Shown here piece by piece: positions 11,997 to 23,534 of a DNA stretch of 64,000 nt (positions are counted from its first letter, which is position 1; the number at the start of each line of letters is the position of its first letter). The position numbers were made by a program, and so were the translations under genes. Origin of the DNA: Miscanthus floridulus (Eukaryota > Streptophyta > Magnoliopsida > Poales > Poaceae); the NCBI RefSeq assembly GCF_019320115.1, contig NC_089584.1, positions 102,162,320 to 102,226,319 of the forward strand, written 5' to 3'. The notes beneath the pieces were generated by a model. The model made no database searches and had not been told where the DNA came from. It worked only from the letters and a program-made list of their open reading frames with translations.

Positions 11997-12520
11997 CTCT
12001 GTCTATTTCCGGGCAAGTTCCGAACAAGAGCGTGCAGTGATCGATGCTTGGTAGGTGCAGATCTATTGCTGCAGTAGATTGCGTGAAACAGCGACGGACA
12101 GGGACACAAAAGGCTGCGTTCCGTTCGCTCGGCTTATAAACCATACTTTTTCAGTCAACGAATAGTATTTTTTTCACAATAAATTAGTTAACAGTACTTT
12201 TAATTATGGCTTATCAGTCAAACAGTACTTTTAGTCATGGCTTTCGAATCGCGTCGTTCGTGCCTATGCTTATCAGGTATATATATTTACCGTTCAGAAA
12301 GGGATCACGATGCTCACGTACCAAACCAGTGCAGGGCATCGGCAGTAATCCACGCCACTCAAATGTGTAGCACTGTGAGTCTGAGAGACTGAGACTACAA
12401 GCTGGATGGCCAGCAGTTCGGCAACAGAGCACCTGCTGCCTACGCCTGCCTGGCTGCCTGACACCTCCCTTACCCGAGTCGCAGCTAGTGCTCATCGACG
12501 TCTTTGGTCCGTCTGTGTGC
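11997..12520. other. Intergenic, possible hAT-like MITE remnant
   Basis: No gene is recognised. Around 12114-12240 the words gttccgttcgctcggcttat, cagtcaac and two near-identical 'cagtacttttaat/cagtcaaacagtactttta' stretches resemble a decayed hAT-type MITE, without clear ends. Confidence 0.3.
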
Positions 12521-12533
12521 TGTGTGGCTAGTG

Positions 12534-12581
12534 TTTTTTTTTTTTCGAAAGCGTGCTTGGCACGTGCCTTGTTAAGAGAGG
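12534..12581 (-). mobile_element. Tiny 5'-truncated LINE insertion with TSD
   Basis: 48 bp starting with a T run (the reverse of a poly-A tail) followed by tcgaaagcgtgcttggcac. It is bracketed by a perfect 13-bp duplication, tgtgtggctagtg, at 12521-12533 and 12582-12594. A T run plus a target-site duplication is the signature of target-primed reverse transcription by a LINE, here aborted almost at once. Confidence 0.65.
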
Positions 12582-12828
12582 TGTGTGGCTAGTGGCTAAC
12601 TGGCTACTGTCTTTCTTACGCAACTGTTTCAGTTTTGTCATGGGCAACTGAAGTTTGATTACTGTACGTTTAATCTTTCTGTTGTTGTCATGTTCGTATA
12701 TAAACGTTTATCCTCCGACTTGTTCAGACGATGATTTGTGGTTCTCGTTGACTACATCAAAGGAGAAGCTCAGGCCAGGAAGGTTACGATGAAGAGGCTC
12801 TGGCCTTGCTTCACTACAGCAGACACGT

Positions 12829-13328
12829 GCTTTGCCGAGTGCAATTGCACTCGGCAAAGAAGGTTTTACACTTGGCATAGCCTTTGTCGAGTGCTGCACT
12901 CAGCAAAGAGCTGTTGGCATATCCCTTCACGGCAAAGGCTTCTTTGCCGAATGCCCCATGTCGGGCACTCGGCAAAGGATTTCCCGAGTGCCACGACGGC
13001 ACTCGGCAAAGAAAAGCCCCCGTGATGGCCAGGTCACGGTGACGGCCCATTTGCCGAGTGCCACGCGTCGGCACTCGGCAAAGAAATGTGTTTTTTATTT
13101 TTTTAAATGCTTTGCCGAGTGCCTGCATCTGGCACTCGGCAAAGCTTGTTTTCTTTGTTTTTGGATTTTCTTTGCCGAGTGATGTAGGTAGGCACTCGGC
13201 AAAGCAATTTTTTTTTGAATTTTCTTTGCCGGAGGCCTTGACCATGGCACTCGGCAAAGCTGAGAAGCTTAGTGTCCCAGATTCCTAACTTTGTCGAGTG
13301 TCATGGTCATGACACTCGGCAAAGAAGT
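12829..13328. repeat. CACTA copy 1 left subterminal repeat array
   Basis: About sixteen head-to-head copies of the 13-bp unit ctttgccgagtgc and its inverse gcactcggcaaag are spaced mostly 10-50 bp apart, often as near-palindromes. In En/Spm, subterminal repeats are bound by TnpA. The array creates open frames on both strands (repeated LPSA, RHSAK, ALGK words) that are not genes. 13329-13600 is AT-rich element interior with no coding signal. Confidence 0.85.
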
Positions 13329-13600
13329 GAAAAAATCATTTTTTTGTTTTTAGTCTTCCATCGTTGCAAACAAGATATACATCATATATATATAACACAA
13401 CTATATATCACACAAATGTATATCACAATCCACCACAAACACAAACATAGCATACAAGTATCACAATCTCGACTCCCAAGTCCAAAGTCCAAACACACAA
13501 GCATAGCTCACAAAGTTCACAAGTGCATTATATCACAATGACTGCCATTTGAAGCTCACAGCGACGGTCCGGGTTGGGATGGCCCAACGTGCGATCCCGG

Positions 13601-15098
13601 TGTCGGTGTTTTGGGTCCGGCGGATCCTCAACCAACCAGTGAAAGTGTACTGCGTGCCCTAATCCCGGATGGTGATGCAAAAAGACACAAGGTTTATACT
13701 GGTTTAGGCAATAGGTGCCCTATGTCCAGTCTGAGAGAGCGATCTTGTATTCCTTGCACCAAAGTGCTTATAGTAGGGGTTTACAAACTGGGCAAGAGAG
13801 GGAGCTAGTCCCAGGTCTATGCGTGGAGCGGCGTGGGTTGCTTGAGATGTTGATCTCTTTAGCGAGGAGGAGTGTGAATTACAGAGCGTTGTGCGTTGCT
13901 TGCACCTGTGAGTGTGTCTGTGTGTGTCCGTCTGGGCGATGTTTCTGTCTGTGCGTGCGTGTCTAGAAATGGCCCCGGTCACTCCCTTTTATAGTTGAAG
14001 GGGGGGGGACAGGGGTGATACATGTGTTCGCTACGTGGCGTTTTGTGAGCGAAGGCGGTGTGTCGGAGCCCTGTAGCTTGTCACTGTGGTGGCATGATCG
14101 ATGGAGCGGTTTTGTCCTCGGTGTACTGGGGCGACGTGCCGGTCACGCCCGATCTTGTGCGACGTGGGAGCTCCTGTGGTGGCTTGACGCAGGGCATGGC
14201 ACATGTTGTGGATGACGTGTCGGTCGCTGTATGTCGACAGCGTAGAGAGATGAGGCCCAGTCGGTGCAGAGGTTGAACCATTATGGGAGGGCTCGGCGGG
14301 TGCGAATCCCGAGGCTAGCGAGACCCCGAAGCGGGTAGCCGAGGCTTCGGAGGGAGCAGTTGGTCTTGTACGCTGATTCCGAGGCTACAGGGCTTCGGAC
14401 ATGACTCTCCATGCCGCGCTGTCCTCGGAGCACAGCGGCCGGTAACCCCTGCCCCGTCCTGTCCCGGATGGCGTGGCGTTGATGCGACTCACATCTCATC
14501 GGTCACTCTGCTGTGTCGAGCCATCGTTCGGCTGACGTCGCGGGAGTGGTTGGGCACATTAGTTGGACGTGACGTCCCAGTTGAGGCGGCGGTGCTGGGG
14601 TAGCTGTCGAGCCGGCCTCGAGCGAGGCGGAGAATCGATACCTCGTCCGAGGCCTTACGTGCAGGGTCTCGAGCAAGGTGGAGAATCGGTACCTCGTCCG
14701 AGGCCTTACGGGCAGGGCCTCGAGCGAGTCGGAGAATCGGTACCTCATCCGAGGCCTGGCGGGCGGGGCCTCGGGCAAGTCGGAGAATCGGTACCTCGTC
14801 CGAGGCCTTGCGGGTGGGGCCTCGAGCGAGTCAGAGAATCGATACCTCGTCTGAGGCTTGGCGGGCGGGGCCTCGGGCGAGTCGAAGAATCAGTACCTCG
14901 TCCGAGGCCTCGTAATTTCATTTTGGGCCGAGCCCGCCTCGGGTGAGGTGGGATACTGTTCAAGGTGGGCTGGGTGGTCCAGCCGAGCCTCGGATAAGGT
15001 GGGGGTTTGCCGGTGGTTGTCTCTTAGCTTCGATTTTTACAGGGTCTAAGCGATTTTTTCGGTTCTTGCTTAGGGGACCCCTTTTATGGTACCTGACA
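13601..15098 (-). repeat. Gypsy 3' LTR (left copy)
   Basis: 1498 bp. On the minus strand it starts TGTCAGGTACCATAAAAG and ends ..ACACCGACA. It pairs with the LTR at 23535-25095. It differs by many C/T and G/A changes and lacks about 60 bp present in the other copy near 24370-24430. The purine-rich ggctcgagggctac immediately upstream (minus strand, 15099-15112) fits the polypurine tract. Confidence 0.88.
14605..14915. repeat. LTR tandem repeats (left LTR)
   Basis: About six imperfect copies of a roughly 55-bp unit, each containing gagaatcggtacctcgtccg followed by aggcct and a GC-rich spacer. The same array occurs in the other LTR at about 24605-24905. It generates spurious open frames with repeating RPRTRYRFS words. 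Confidence 0.85.
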
Positions 15099-15312
15099 GT
15101 AGCCCTCGAGCCTCGGGGAGAGTGTGAGCACTCTTCCTGAGGTTTTGACGAGACTTGGCTCGTGGCAGCTCCTGGCGGGATGGTGTTTCGTACTCGAGGC
15201 CTCGGTGGGTGCGCACGAGCGCACCCGCTAGGTGTAGCCCCCGAGGCCCTGGAGGAGTGGATTTATTCCTCCAGGGGCTTTTCTCATGTTGAGCGAGGGG
15301 TTTTGTCGCTTT

Positions 15313-16405
15313 TGCTGAGCCCTCGAGTGCGAGTTCAGGTCGCTGGGCCTCGGCGTGTGTGCAGGAAGAGCCCCCGAGCCTCTACGCGGAGCAAGAGGGA
15401 GATTAGGAGTTTCCCTGTCTTTTTCGTGCGTTCCTCATGCATCCTTTTCATTTGGAAGGAGGGGTGGAGTATGCCAGGCTACCCTCGGTAGCAGTGACAC
15501 CTTCGGTGAGCTGTTATCGGGTAAGTCCAAGTGGAGGCCTGTGCCCCATTCGATAGGGGTCGGCTGGTGGTCCAGAGACACACTCCAAAAGCGCCAGAGG
15601 GCTTCTCTAATGGGTCCTAGGGCCGCTTGATTGGCCCCGGGGGCTCGGGGCCTCCCTACGGTGGGATCCCATTCAGAGACCTCCCTGCTAGTCTCGGACA
15701 CGACTTAGGGCATCCTGAGCAATCGCTTGCTTGGGCCTCGGCCATGTACGGGCTCGCCCATAGTCATCCCTGACTTTGTTGTCCTAGGACGGCTGTCGAG
15801 ACCCTCGGGGGCCCAGCCTTTGAACCCCTGGACTGTAACGGGCTTGGTGCCCTTTATCGCGTTTTGTCGAGCCCCCAAGTGCGAGTTTGGGTTGCTGGGC
15901 CTCGGCGTGTATGTAGGAAGAGCCCTCGAGCCTCTGCATGGAGCAAGAGGGTGATCAGGAGTTTCCCTGTCTTTTTTGTGTGGCCCTTATGCATCCTTTT
16001 CGTTCGGAAGAAGGGGTGGAGTATGCCAGGCTACCCTCGGTGGGCGCGAGCAATGACACCTCCGGTGAGCTGTTATCGGGTAAGTCTAAGTGGAGGCCCA
16101 TGCCCCATCCGATAGGGGTCGGCTAGTGGTCTAGAGACGTACTCCAAAAGTACCAGAGGGCTTCTCTAGTGGGTCCTAGGGCCGTTTGATTGGCCCTGGA
16201 GGCTCGATGCCTCCCTGGGATCCCATTCAGAGACCTCCCTGCTGGTCTCGGATATGACTTAGGGCATCCCAAGCAATCGTTTGCTCAGGCCTCGGCCATG
16301 TACAGGCTCACCCATAGTCATCCCTAACTCTGTTGTCCTAGGGCGGCTATCGAGACCCTCGAGGGCCCAGTCTTCGAACCTCTAGACCATAACGGGCTTG
16401 GTGCC
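15313..16405. repeat. 552-bp tandem duplication inside the Gypsy element
   Basis: The block from about 15313 to 15864 is repeated, with roughly 90% identity by eye, at about 15865-16405. Matching landmarks are gagtttccctgtc, gtggagtatgccaggctacc, ctgttatcgggtaagtc and aacgggcttggtgcc. It lies in the spacer between the antisense ORF and the 3' LTR. It has no coding content. Confidence 0.8.
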
Positions 16406-16693
16406 TAGTTCCTTAGTCTAAAAGGAATCGGGTGGGGGGGATATTCCCCCCCCCCGACGGCTGACAACGGCGAGTGCGCCTTTTGAGGTAGTTCCTCGGG
16501 GAGACGGAACGACGCCTGCCGTTGCTGCGGTCAGATGTGACGCGACATCTGCGGATGGGACATTACCGTGCGCGCAATTAATAAGGAAGAGGTGGATGCG
16601 TGTGTGATTTAATCGGATCTGGATTAATTGTGCTAGATCTATAGGAAACTTCCCTAGTTTCATCGCTCGTCCATTTCACCCCCTTCCCTCCCT

Positions 16694-16702
16694 CATAAAT
16701 AC
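16694..16702 (+). promoter_or_regulatory. Candidate TATA box of the antisense ORF
   Basis: The motif CATAAATAC sits in GC-rich surroundings 173 bp before the antisense ORF start, on the strand opposite to the retrotransposon's own transcript. It is plausible as a TATA element, but nothing else in the sequence confirms promoter activity. Confidence 0.35.
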
Positions 16703-16874
16703 GTGACGAGCCTCACCCCGCCCCTCCTTACCTTGCCTGCCTACGTTCGTCCTTTCTGCCCTCGAGCGGTTGCTAAGAACAGAGAGCGCCGGGGAGAAGA
16801 AGGGAGAAGGGGGGGGAGAGAGAGGAATAGCGAAAGCTCTCCTTACCACCGTAGCCGCATTCTCCACTACATCC

Positions 16875-19800
16875 ATGGCTGGCGGCGCTGTTGTTGTTCA
16901 GGCGGATCCTTGGGGTCCGTCCGATGTGTCCACAGTGACGCTGCAGTTGCTCATCGATGACGGCCTCCTCCGCCCAGTTACCGACCCCAACAGACCAGAG
17001 TGGATTGCTCCGGGGGGCGAGCCAGAGCCGAGGCCACACGATGGCTACATCGTGAGCTTCGTGGCCTTCCATGAGCGTGGTCTCGGACTACCGGTGGACC
17101 GGTTCATGTGGGCGCTCCCGCACTACTACGGTGTGGAGCTCCACAACTTCAACCCCAACTCCATCACGCAGGTGGTCATCTTCATCGCCATCTGTGAGGG
17201 GTACCTAGGCATTGCCCCCCACTAGGAGCTGTGGCTCCACCTCTTTTGGGCGGGGCTCACCACCAAGCTGATAGGCACGGTGGGCACGCGGAAGGCGATG
17301 AGGGCCGGCAGCTACACTCTCCAAGTGCGCCAAGACCGGCAGCTCCTCTACATCCCGGCCCAGCTCGCGTCGTCCAACCATCGCTGGTACAACAGTTGGT
17401 TCTACCTCCACAATGACAATGGTGGACTTCCCCCCTATATCGGGCGGGTCGTGGAGAGCCAGCCAGAGAAGTGGAGGTACGACATCCCAAGGGCTGATCA
17501 GCCCAAGCTACGGCCGCTTCTAGAGGCGCTGGATAGGTTGCGCAGCCATGGCCTCACAGCGGCTGTGGTCGTGGTGGCCTTCCATCGCCGGAGGGTGCTA
17601 CCACTGATGGCTTGGCGGCAGCACCTATTTGAGATGACACCGGACGAGCCGATCGATGGCGTCCGGCTGTCCACCGTCGCCCTCTCCGACGAGGAGATTC
17701 TACGTCGGGTGAGAGAGACGGTGGAGGGGCGGATGAGGAGCAGTGGTCTAACCCCACTCTCGATGCGCCCGTCGTGGGGGTACATCTCTCTGGTGAGTCA
17801 TGCGCTGCTGCTGCCCCCAAGGCCTCCTTGCTCCTTGTATTTTCCTATTCCCTTATTTGCATTCGCCATTCCTACAGGGGATGAGGGATGTGCTTGCCTC
17901 CCCGCCGCCCATTTGCGAGGACGCAGAGCGGTGAGCGGTGAACAGGGCGCATGCTGAGGCATACAAGGAGCGGAAGGATGCCAAGGAGGCAAGGCGCAAG
18001 AGGAAGAACCTTGAGTGTGAGGAGCTGGGGAAACGTCGCCGGCAGTAGAGGCACGACGGTCTCCCAATGGAGCCATCTCTATCACCGTCGTCGGTGGATT
18101 CCTCGAGCGATGACGATGGGAGCGAGGCGGGGTGGGGTACCCTAGACCATCTCCCTGATGTCGGGGGGACTGTGCCTAGGGCGTCGGCAAGCGGCCTGGC
18201 GCTTCTAGGAGGAGGAGGAGAGGACGCCTCGGGGCTAGTGATCACCCGCCCCGGGGCCGAGGCCGACACACCTGAGGCATGGGCAATTGGGAAGCGTGTT
18301 GTTAGCCCGATGGGCTCGACGGCGAAGGTGGAGCAGGCGATGGAGGAGGCGACCCAACAGCCTCCGTAGAGGGTCGAGGCGGTGCTGGGGTCCGGCGAGG
18401 GCCGGTCGGCACCAACGGACACGTGGGCCGTGCCACCGCCACCGCCGCTATGGAGGACGAGGGGCGCAGTGCAGAAGGTGTTGTGTCCCCACTCGAGGTA
18501 AGTGTTTTATTAGTGGAGTTTGCAGCATCTTCCATTCGTTCTTTGGTCGCATGCTGAACACGTAAGGATCTCGTCTTCAGCCAGAAGCGTCAGGTGGAAG
18601 CGCCTGCCTTGGCGCCACGTAAGGCGCTCAAGGTGAGCACCAGCTCCATTGCCCAATGGGTGGTGGAGGCTCAGGCCGCCATACAGCATGGCACGGCGTC
18701 GGCCAGGGCCAACCCGAAGGAGCCAGTTGCCTAAGCAGAGGCTATCGAGGCGGCCACGAAGCAAGCGGGGGAGGAGGCGCCTATGCCCCATGAGGCCGAG
18801 GCCCTCGAGCCAGGTGAGGCCAAGGCTCCCTCACTTGCTGAGGCCACTAAGGGCGAGGCCGAGGCCTCTAGGACCTCCGAGGCCAAGGTGGTGGAGGCCG
18901 GGGCTCCTAGGGCTTTCGAAGCCAAGGTGGCGGATGCCAGGGCTCCGAGGACCACCAAGGCCAAGGTGGCTAAGGCTGGAGTTCCTGGGACCACTGAGGC
19001 TGAGGTGGTGGAGGCTGGCGGCCCAGGATATGGAGATGGAGGCGGGGCAAGCTTCGATACCACCCCCGGTCCAAGACCTGCTGCCGTCATAGGAGAGGGC
19101 CCAGGAGGTGGAGGTTCATTCAATCTCCTCCGATGATACCTCTCGAGGGAAGGGGGTGGCGGACGCTGAGGTGGCCAGCACCGCGGAGCAGCCAGCTCTG
19201 ACCTCTGGTGAGGGGAGCTCGGCCCTCGTCCGGGTACAACCCGAGCCCCGCGGGTAGGATCACCCGCGTGTCTTGTGGTGGAGCCGGGATGACCCTAAGG
19301 GGGAGCCTCTGTTCACCCTTGAGGACGCAGCCAAGAGGGGATGCTAGAGCTCTTTTGAGCAATACCGCCGTCTGGCGGAGCGATCGCTACAGACAGCACT
19401 GTCCGTCATGGCCGACGATCTGCCCGACATTGCCTAGGTGCGCGCTTTCTTTCCTTGTGCTGTGTCATCTTTTTCCTGAGTTTTGTCGCAGTGCTTGACG
19501 TCTATTCTACCTATCTAGGAGCTCGAGGCCCGGTCCCTCGAGAAGTCGATGTTCCTCCGGTGGGAGAGGGACGTCTAGGACCAGCTCCAGCGATAGAAGG
19601 ACTTGCTCACCCATGCCAACGAGCTTCTGTCAACGCGGAGCGTGGAGGTGGAGGACCTCCGCCTTCACTGTGCCAACATGATGGCCAAGGCGACCATGGC
19701 TCTAGAGCAGGCCACCCCTTTGGCGATGCAGATCAAAGAGCTGGAGGAGGAGCTAACCCGGGTGGCCGGCAAACGGGACGCCTTTAGGTCCCAGGCCCCA

Positions 19801-20698
19801 TAATTGGAGGTCTCTGCCAAGGCCATTATCGGGCAGCTAGGGGTGGAGTAGGGCGCGCACCTGCTGATGAAAGGTGCCCTGGTAGAGGCCCTCAAGGTGG
19901 CCGAGGCCTCCCGGGTCGAGGCCTTGGCCTGGAAGGAAAAGGCCGAGGGTGAGTTCTGTTGAACCGCGCCCCTTGTTTTATTTGCTTTTCTTGCGTTCGA
20001 CCCCTAACTCCTTGCTGTGACGTAGAGCTGGAGAGGGAGGCTTCTAGGGTGGCCGAGGCCTCTCGGGTCGAGGTCAAAAACTAGAGGGAGAAAGCCGAGG
20101 GTGAGTCTCATAGGCGTGCGCCCTTGTTCGGTTTGTTCTCTTTCGTGCTTAACCCCATCCCGCCTGTCTTGGCGTAGGGTTGGAGAAGGAGGTCACCTAG
20201 GCAGCTGAGGCCTCCGTCGTAGTGCAGGCGGTGCTCGAGACCAAAATCCAAGAGCACAACATGCTGCGGAGCGCCGCCCATACCACCTACGAGGCCCTGG
20301 AGGTTGAGGGAGTCGAGTCAGGCAGCTCCCTTGGGAGCTGCTTGATCGTGTTGAGCGGCCAAGTGCGCGAGCGGCTCTAGGGAGCGTTGCACATGGGCGT
20401 CAAGCGCGCCCTGGCTATCGTCTCCTCGCACTACGCCGGCATCGACCTCAAGGCCATCAGCGACGGCTACGTCGTGGCTGATGATGAGAAGGCTGAGGAG
20501 GAGGTCATGAAGCTGGTGGAGGTGGCTGAGGCCCCTGGCACGGTGCTGGCCAAGCTGTTCAAAGAGGAGGTGGTTCCCCCATGCCGTCCGCCGACGCTGG
20601 CGATCCAGAGTCTTGACCTAGGCCAAAGGGGCCATGTAACTAGATTAGGATTTACATTATGGTACCATAACGCTTGCGGCCTTCGAGGCCTTGTTTAA
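16875..20698 (+). pseudogene. Antisense extra ORF of the Gypsy element (Transposase_28 / 'gypsy-type' domain), spliced, decayed
   Basis: Runs opposite to gag and pol. The first exon (16875-17792) encodes 306 codons of the plant 'putative gypsy type transposon' domain (Pfam Transposase_28-like; words DDGLLRPV, FHERGLGLPVDRF, YNSWFYLHND, PLMAWRQHLFEM). Later exons encode acidic and Ala/Glu/Lys-rich coiled-coil sequence ending with VKRALAIVSSHYAGIDL. Five short introns with GT..AG ends are visible at about 17793-17877, 18498-18580, 19438-19518, 19949-20025 and 20101-20177. Decay includes a TAG at 17223-17225, a frameshift near 17938, and further stops near 18047, 18367 and 19437. Such ORFs are known in Tat elements (Grande, Retand, RIRE2), and their function is unknown. 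The exon model is by eye, and the last exon boundary and stop are uncertain. Confidence 0.75.
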
Positions 20699-21200
20699 AG
20701 TACTTATGTGTATACGCTTTTTAATCATTTTTTATTGTATTTCCTAGCCTCTGCCCTCTGTCTCGTCTTCGAACATATCTCTTGCAAAAAACTTGCTCGG
20801 AGCCTAAGCTATCCTTTGAGCAAAAGGTGGTGAGGGAGTTGCCGTAGCCCAGAGGCGTAGGCTGTCTCGTGGCTCGGCCGGCCTTTTGGCCCTGGGATAG
20901 ACTTTTGGTCCTTAAGTTTTTTACAATCAATTTGTCAGAGTACGCGAGAGAGTTTGGCGTAGAAATTTTTTCGAAAAACGATTAAAAGACGGTGTCTGGG
21001 ACTTAGGGGGGAGTCCCCCCTTCTAGCCCCCGAGGGAGGCTCGATTCTATAGAGGCAAAGCTGTTTCTTGTTCGAGCCCCGTAGTGGGCACCTCTGCAGA
21101 GGTAGAGCCGAGTCTCCCTTATGGTGTTATCGTAACGCTGAGCCCCACGATGGGCTCGGGGGGTTTCTCGAAAAATTAGAACAACTAAAGAACACTTCTT
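20699..21200. other. Gypsy spacer between antisense ORF and pol
   Basis: The two convergent reading regions are separated by about 500 bp with no recognisable coding sequence. It presumably holds the 3' ends of both transcripts. Confidence 0.4.
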
Positions 21201-21204
21201 TATT

Positions 21205-22190
21205 GTATTTCGAGAAACAAAGTATACAATGCTTGGAAATTTAAGGGTAGAAGCGACATAGTATACATAGTTGGTGAGGATTTTGCCCTTCTCGTTGGCC
21301 AGCTTGTAGGTCCCGAGCTTTAGCACTTGGGCGATGATGTATGGCCCTTCCCATGGCGGCGTCAGCTTGTGGCGGCCCTTATTGCTTTGCCTCAGTCTTA
21401 GCACCAGATCGCCCACCTTTAGGTCTCGGCTTCGAATGCGTCGGGCTTGATAGCGTCATAGGGCTTGCTGGTACTTGGCCGAGTGTAGCAGTGCAACATC
21501 TTGGGCTTCCTCTAGTTGGTCGAGGGCGTCCTCATGTGCAGTGCGGTTGCTCTGCTCGTTGTTGGCCTGTAGCCTCGGGGAACCGTACTCCAAGTCAGTG
21601 GGGAGGATGGCCTCGGCTCCATAGACCAGGAAGAATGGTGTGAACCCCGTGGCTTGGCTCGGAGTGTTCCTTAGGCTCCAGATGACCAACGGGAGTTCGG
21701 CAAGCCATTTCTTGCCAAATTTCTTCAACCGGTTGTATATTCTTGGCTTGAGGCCCTATAGGATCATGCCGTTGGCACGTTCTACTTGGTCGTTTGTCCT
21801 AGGGTGTCCTATGGCCGACCAGGCCACATAGATGTGGTGGTCATCACAGAATGTCAGGAACTTGTGGCCAGTGAATTGTGTCCTATTGTTAGTGATGATG
21901 GTGTTTGGAACCCTGAACCTGTGGATGATATCAGTGAAGAACAGCACCGCTTGCTCGGATTTGATTTGAGTGATCGGATGAGCCTCGATCCACTTGGAGA
22001 ACTTGTCGATTGCTACCAGCAAATGGGTATAGCCCCCGGGGGCCTTCTACAGAGGCCCAACCATGTCCAGTCCCCACACGGCGAATGGCCATGTAATGGG
22101 GATGGTTTGGAGGGCTTGGGTCGGGAGGTGCGTTTGCCGCGCATAGTACTGGCATCTCTCACTGGAGCGTACTAGCTGTCCTGCCCGAGC
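21205..22190 (-). pseudogene. Gypsy integrase C-terminal part of pol, degenerate
   Basis: On the minus strand from 22190 downward: the end of the HHCC zinc region (CQYYAR), then WPFAVWGLDMVGPL, the integrase core (LVAIDKFSKWIEA, TDIIHRFRVPNTIITNN, WSAIGHPRTNDQVERAN), LAELPLVIWSLRNTPSQATG, LVYGAEAILPTDL and a C-terminal domain with GDLVLRLRQSNKGRHKL. Integrase would insert the cDNA into host DNA. Two in-frame stops (about 21756 and about 21456, both explicable by C-to-T changes at CAG or CGA codons) break it. The core's first acidic residue region is present, with Asn in place of the usual second Asp in the TNN word. No protease, RT or RNase H precedes it. Confidence 0.85.
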
Positions 22191-23138
22191 GGGCTCGGGA
22201 TGAACCGAGGCCTCTCTGTCCTACCAAGGTGGTGCTGTGGGTAGTTCTGAGGTGCCTCCACGCCATCGAGAGGCGGAACTTTCGGCCTGCTGTACCGCGG
22301 CTGTCTCGAGGAGGTCCCGAAGCTTGTCGTGGACCCATTGCCCCTCCGAGGTAGAGGGCTCGAGCATCATTCAGAGTAGCATCGCCGCTGCCACAACATT
22401 CTAGCTAGCGCGATGGAAGATAGGGGGTTGCTCGTCCCCTTCGTCGTTGTTGATGCGGCGGTTGACGTCGCGATCCCTCCGCCGGGCTGCTCCACCATCA
22501 TTGTGACCCCGCTGCTCCCGCTCGAGAGTGTCTCGGAGCTGCTGTAGAAGGAGTCAGTCTTGCTTGCCTTGGCTTGAAGCTCATGGAGCTGCTCTTGGTT
22601 CAGGTGTTGAAGCTCCTCAGGGGCAAGGTTCTCATTCCATGCTGCCCGAGGCTTCGACGCGTGGAGGTGCGGCGGCGCCTGCCCCCTCGGGGGGTAGGGA
22701 GCGATTGTCTGCCCCTTCGTCCTCATCACTCATGCTTGGCATCCCGAGCTCGACGTGGAAGCACTCACGAGTGGGGTCATAAGTGCCTTCGTCATCAAAG
22801 TCGGAGTAGCCGAAGCAGTAGTCGCTCGCGGCCAGGAAGCGGCGCATGGCTTCAGGGTTGCGAAGTCCATAGAAGTCTGCTCCTACCCATGCCTCATCCT
22901 CCTCCAAGGAGTCAGCGTGGGTGTGGGTCGGAGTTGTGGCGATGAGGTCGAGGGCAAAATGTTGGTGGCATTCCAAGGGCTCCGCGTGAGCAGAAGCGTA
23001 GGCGGAAGCATAAGCGGCGACATTACTCAACCCGAAGGGGTACATGGATGGTGTTGTTGCCAGGCTCCGCTCTGCCAGAGGTGACTCCTCAGGAGGTGGT
23101 GGGGTAGAGCTTGATGATGGGGCGTCGCCGCGCGCCAC
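22191..23138 (-). pseudogene. Gypsy gag N-terminal region
   Basis: Minus strand from about 23138. An acidic, Ala/Ser/Pro-rich N-terminal segment contains DEAWVGADFYGLRNPEAMRR. It is followed, after a frame change near 22650, by a Gln/Glu-rich segment (LAPEELQHLNQEQLHELQAK). The reading then passes directly into the integrase zinc finger near 22190, so the gag core, nucleocapsid finger and the first two thirds of pol are deleted. Retrotransposon gag identity is inferred from position next to the primer site and similarity of style to Tat gag proteins. Confidence 0.65.
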
Positions 23139-23514
23139 TGGTGTCTTTCCCTTGCCTAAGCTTAGGCTAGACAGGTCCCCATCTAGGGACTCTGTACCAA
23201 CAGCCGGGCATGGGATACCGGCAGAGTGCGATGTGTCACCCTGAGCTTGCGTGGGGTCAGGGTGGTCCCGCCAGCTCCACGCCTGGCGAGCGCGGCGAGA
23301 GCGGCAGCCTGGGCGTCGCCTGTGCCTAGGCTATTGGGGCGTGATGTTATCATCGGTCGGTGGGACTCTGGGTGAGAGGAGTACCATATCGTACTCATGT
23401 CCTAGAGACACGAACTCTAGGCTCCTGAACCAAATCACCATGCCGAGATGTAGTGGTCACATGGGGTCTGCCATCCGGAACTTGTTGGGATGACGAGGCT
23501 GACACACAGTAGAT

Positions 23515-23534
23515 CCCCTACCTAGCGCGCCAAC
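23515..23534 (-). other. Gypsy primer-binding site
   Basis: On the minus strand the 5' LTR ends ..CTGACA at 23535 and is followed by GT and TGGCGCGCTAGGTAGGGG, a standard primer site of Tat/Gypsy elements. It fixes the element's direction. Confidence 0.75.

Noticed and set aside
12814..13257. Proteins from open frames with repeating LPSA / RHSAK / ALGK words
   Set aside because: They are translations of the CACTA subterminal 13-mer array; the same occurs at 27454-27912 and 59771-60356.
12829..13328. A CRISPR array
   Set aside because: Units are inverted and unevenly spaced, the ends are CACTA termini and the genome is a plant's.
14503..14963. Arg/Pro-rich repeat proteins in both strands of the LTR
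   Set aside because: Artefacts of the 55-bp LTR tandem repeat; the same applies to 24498-24941.
16703..16960. Separate small genes around the antisense ORF start
   Set aside because: They are other-frame shadows of the Transposase_28-type first exon.
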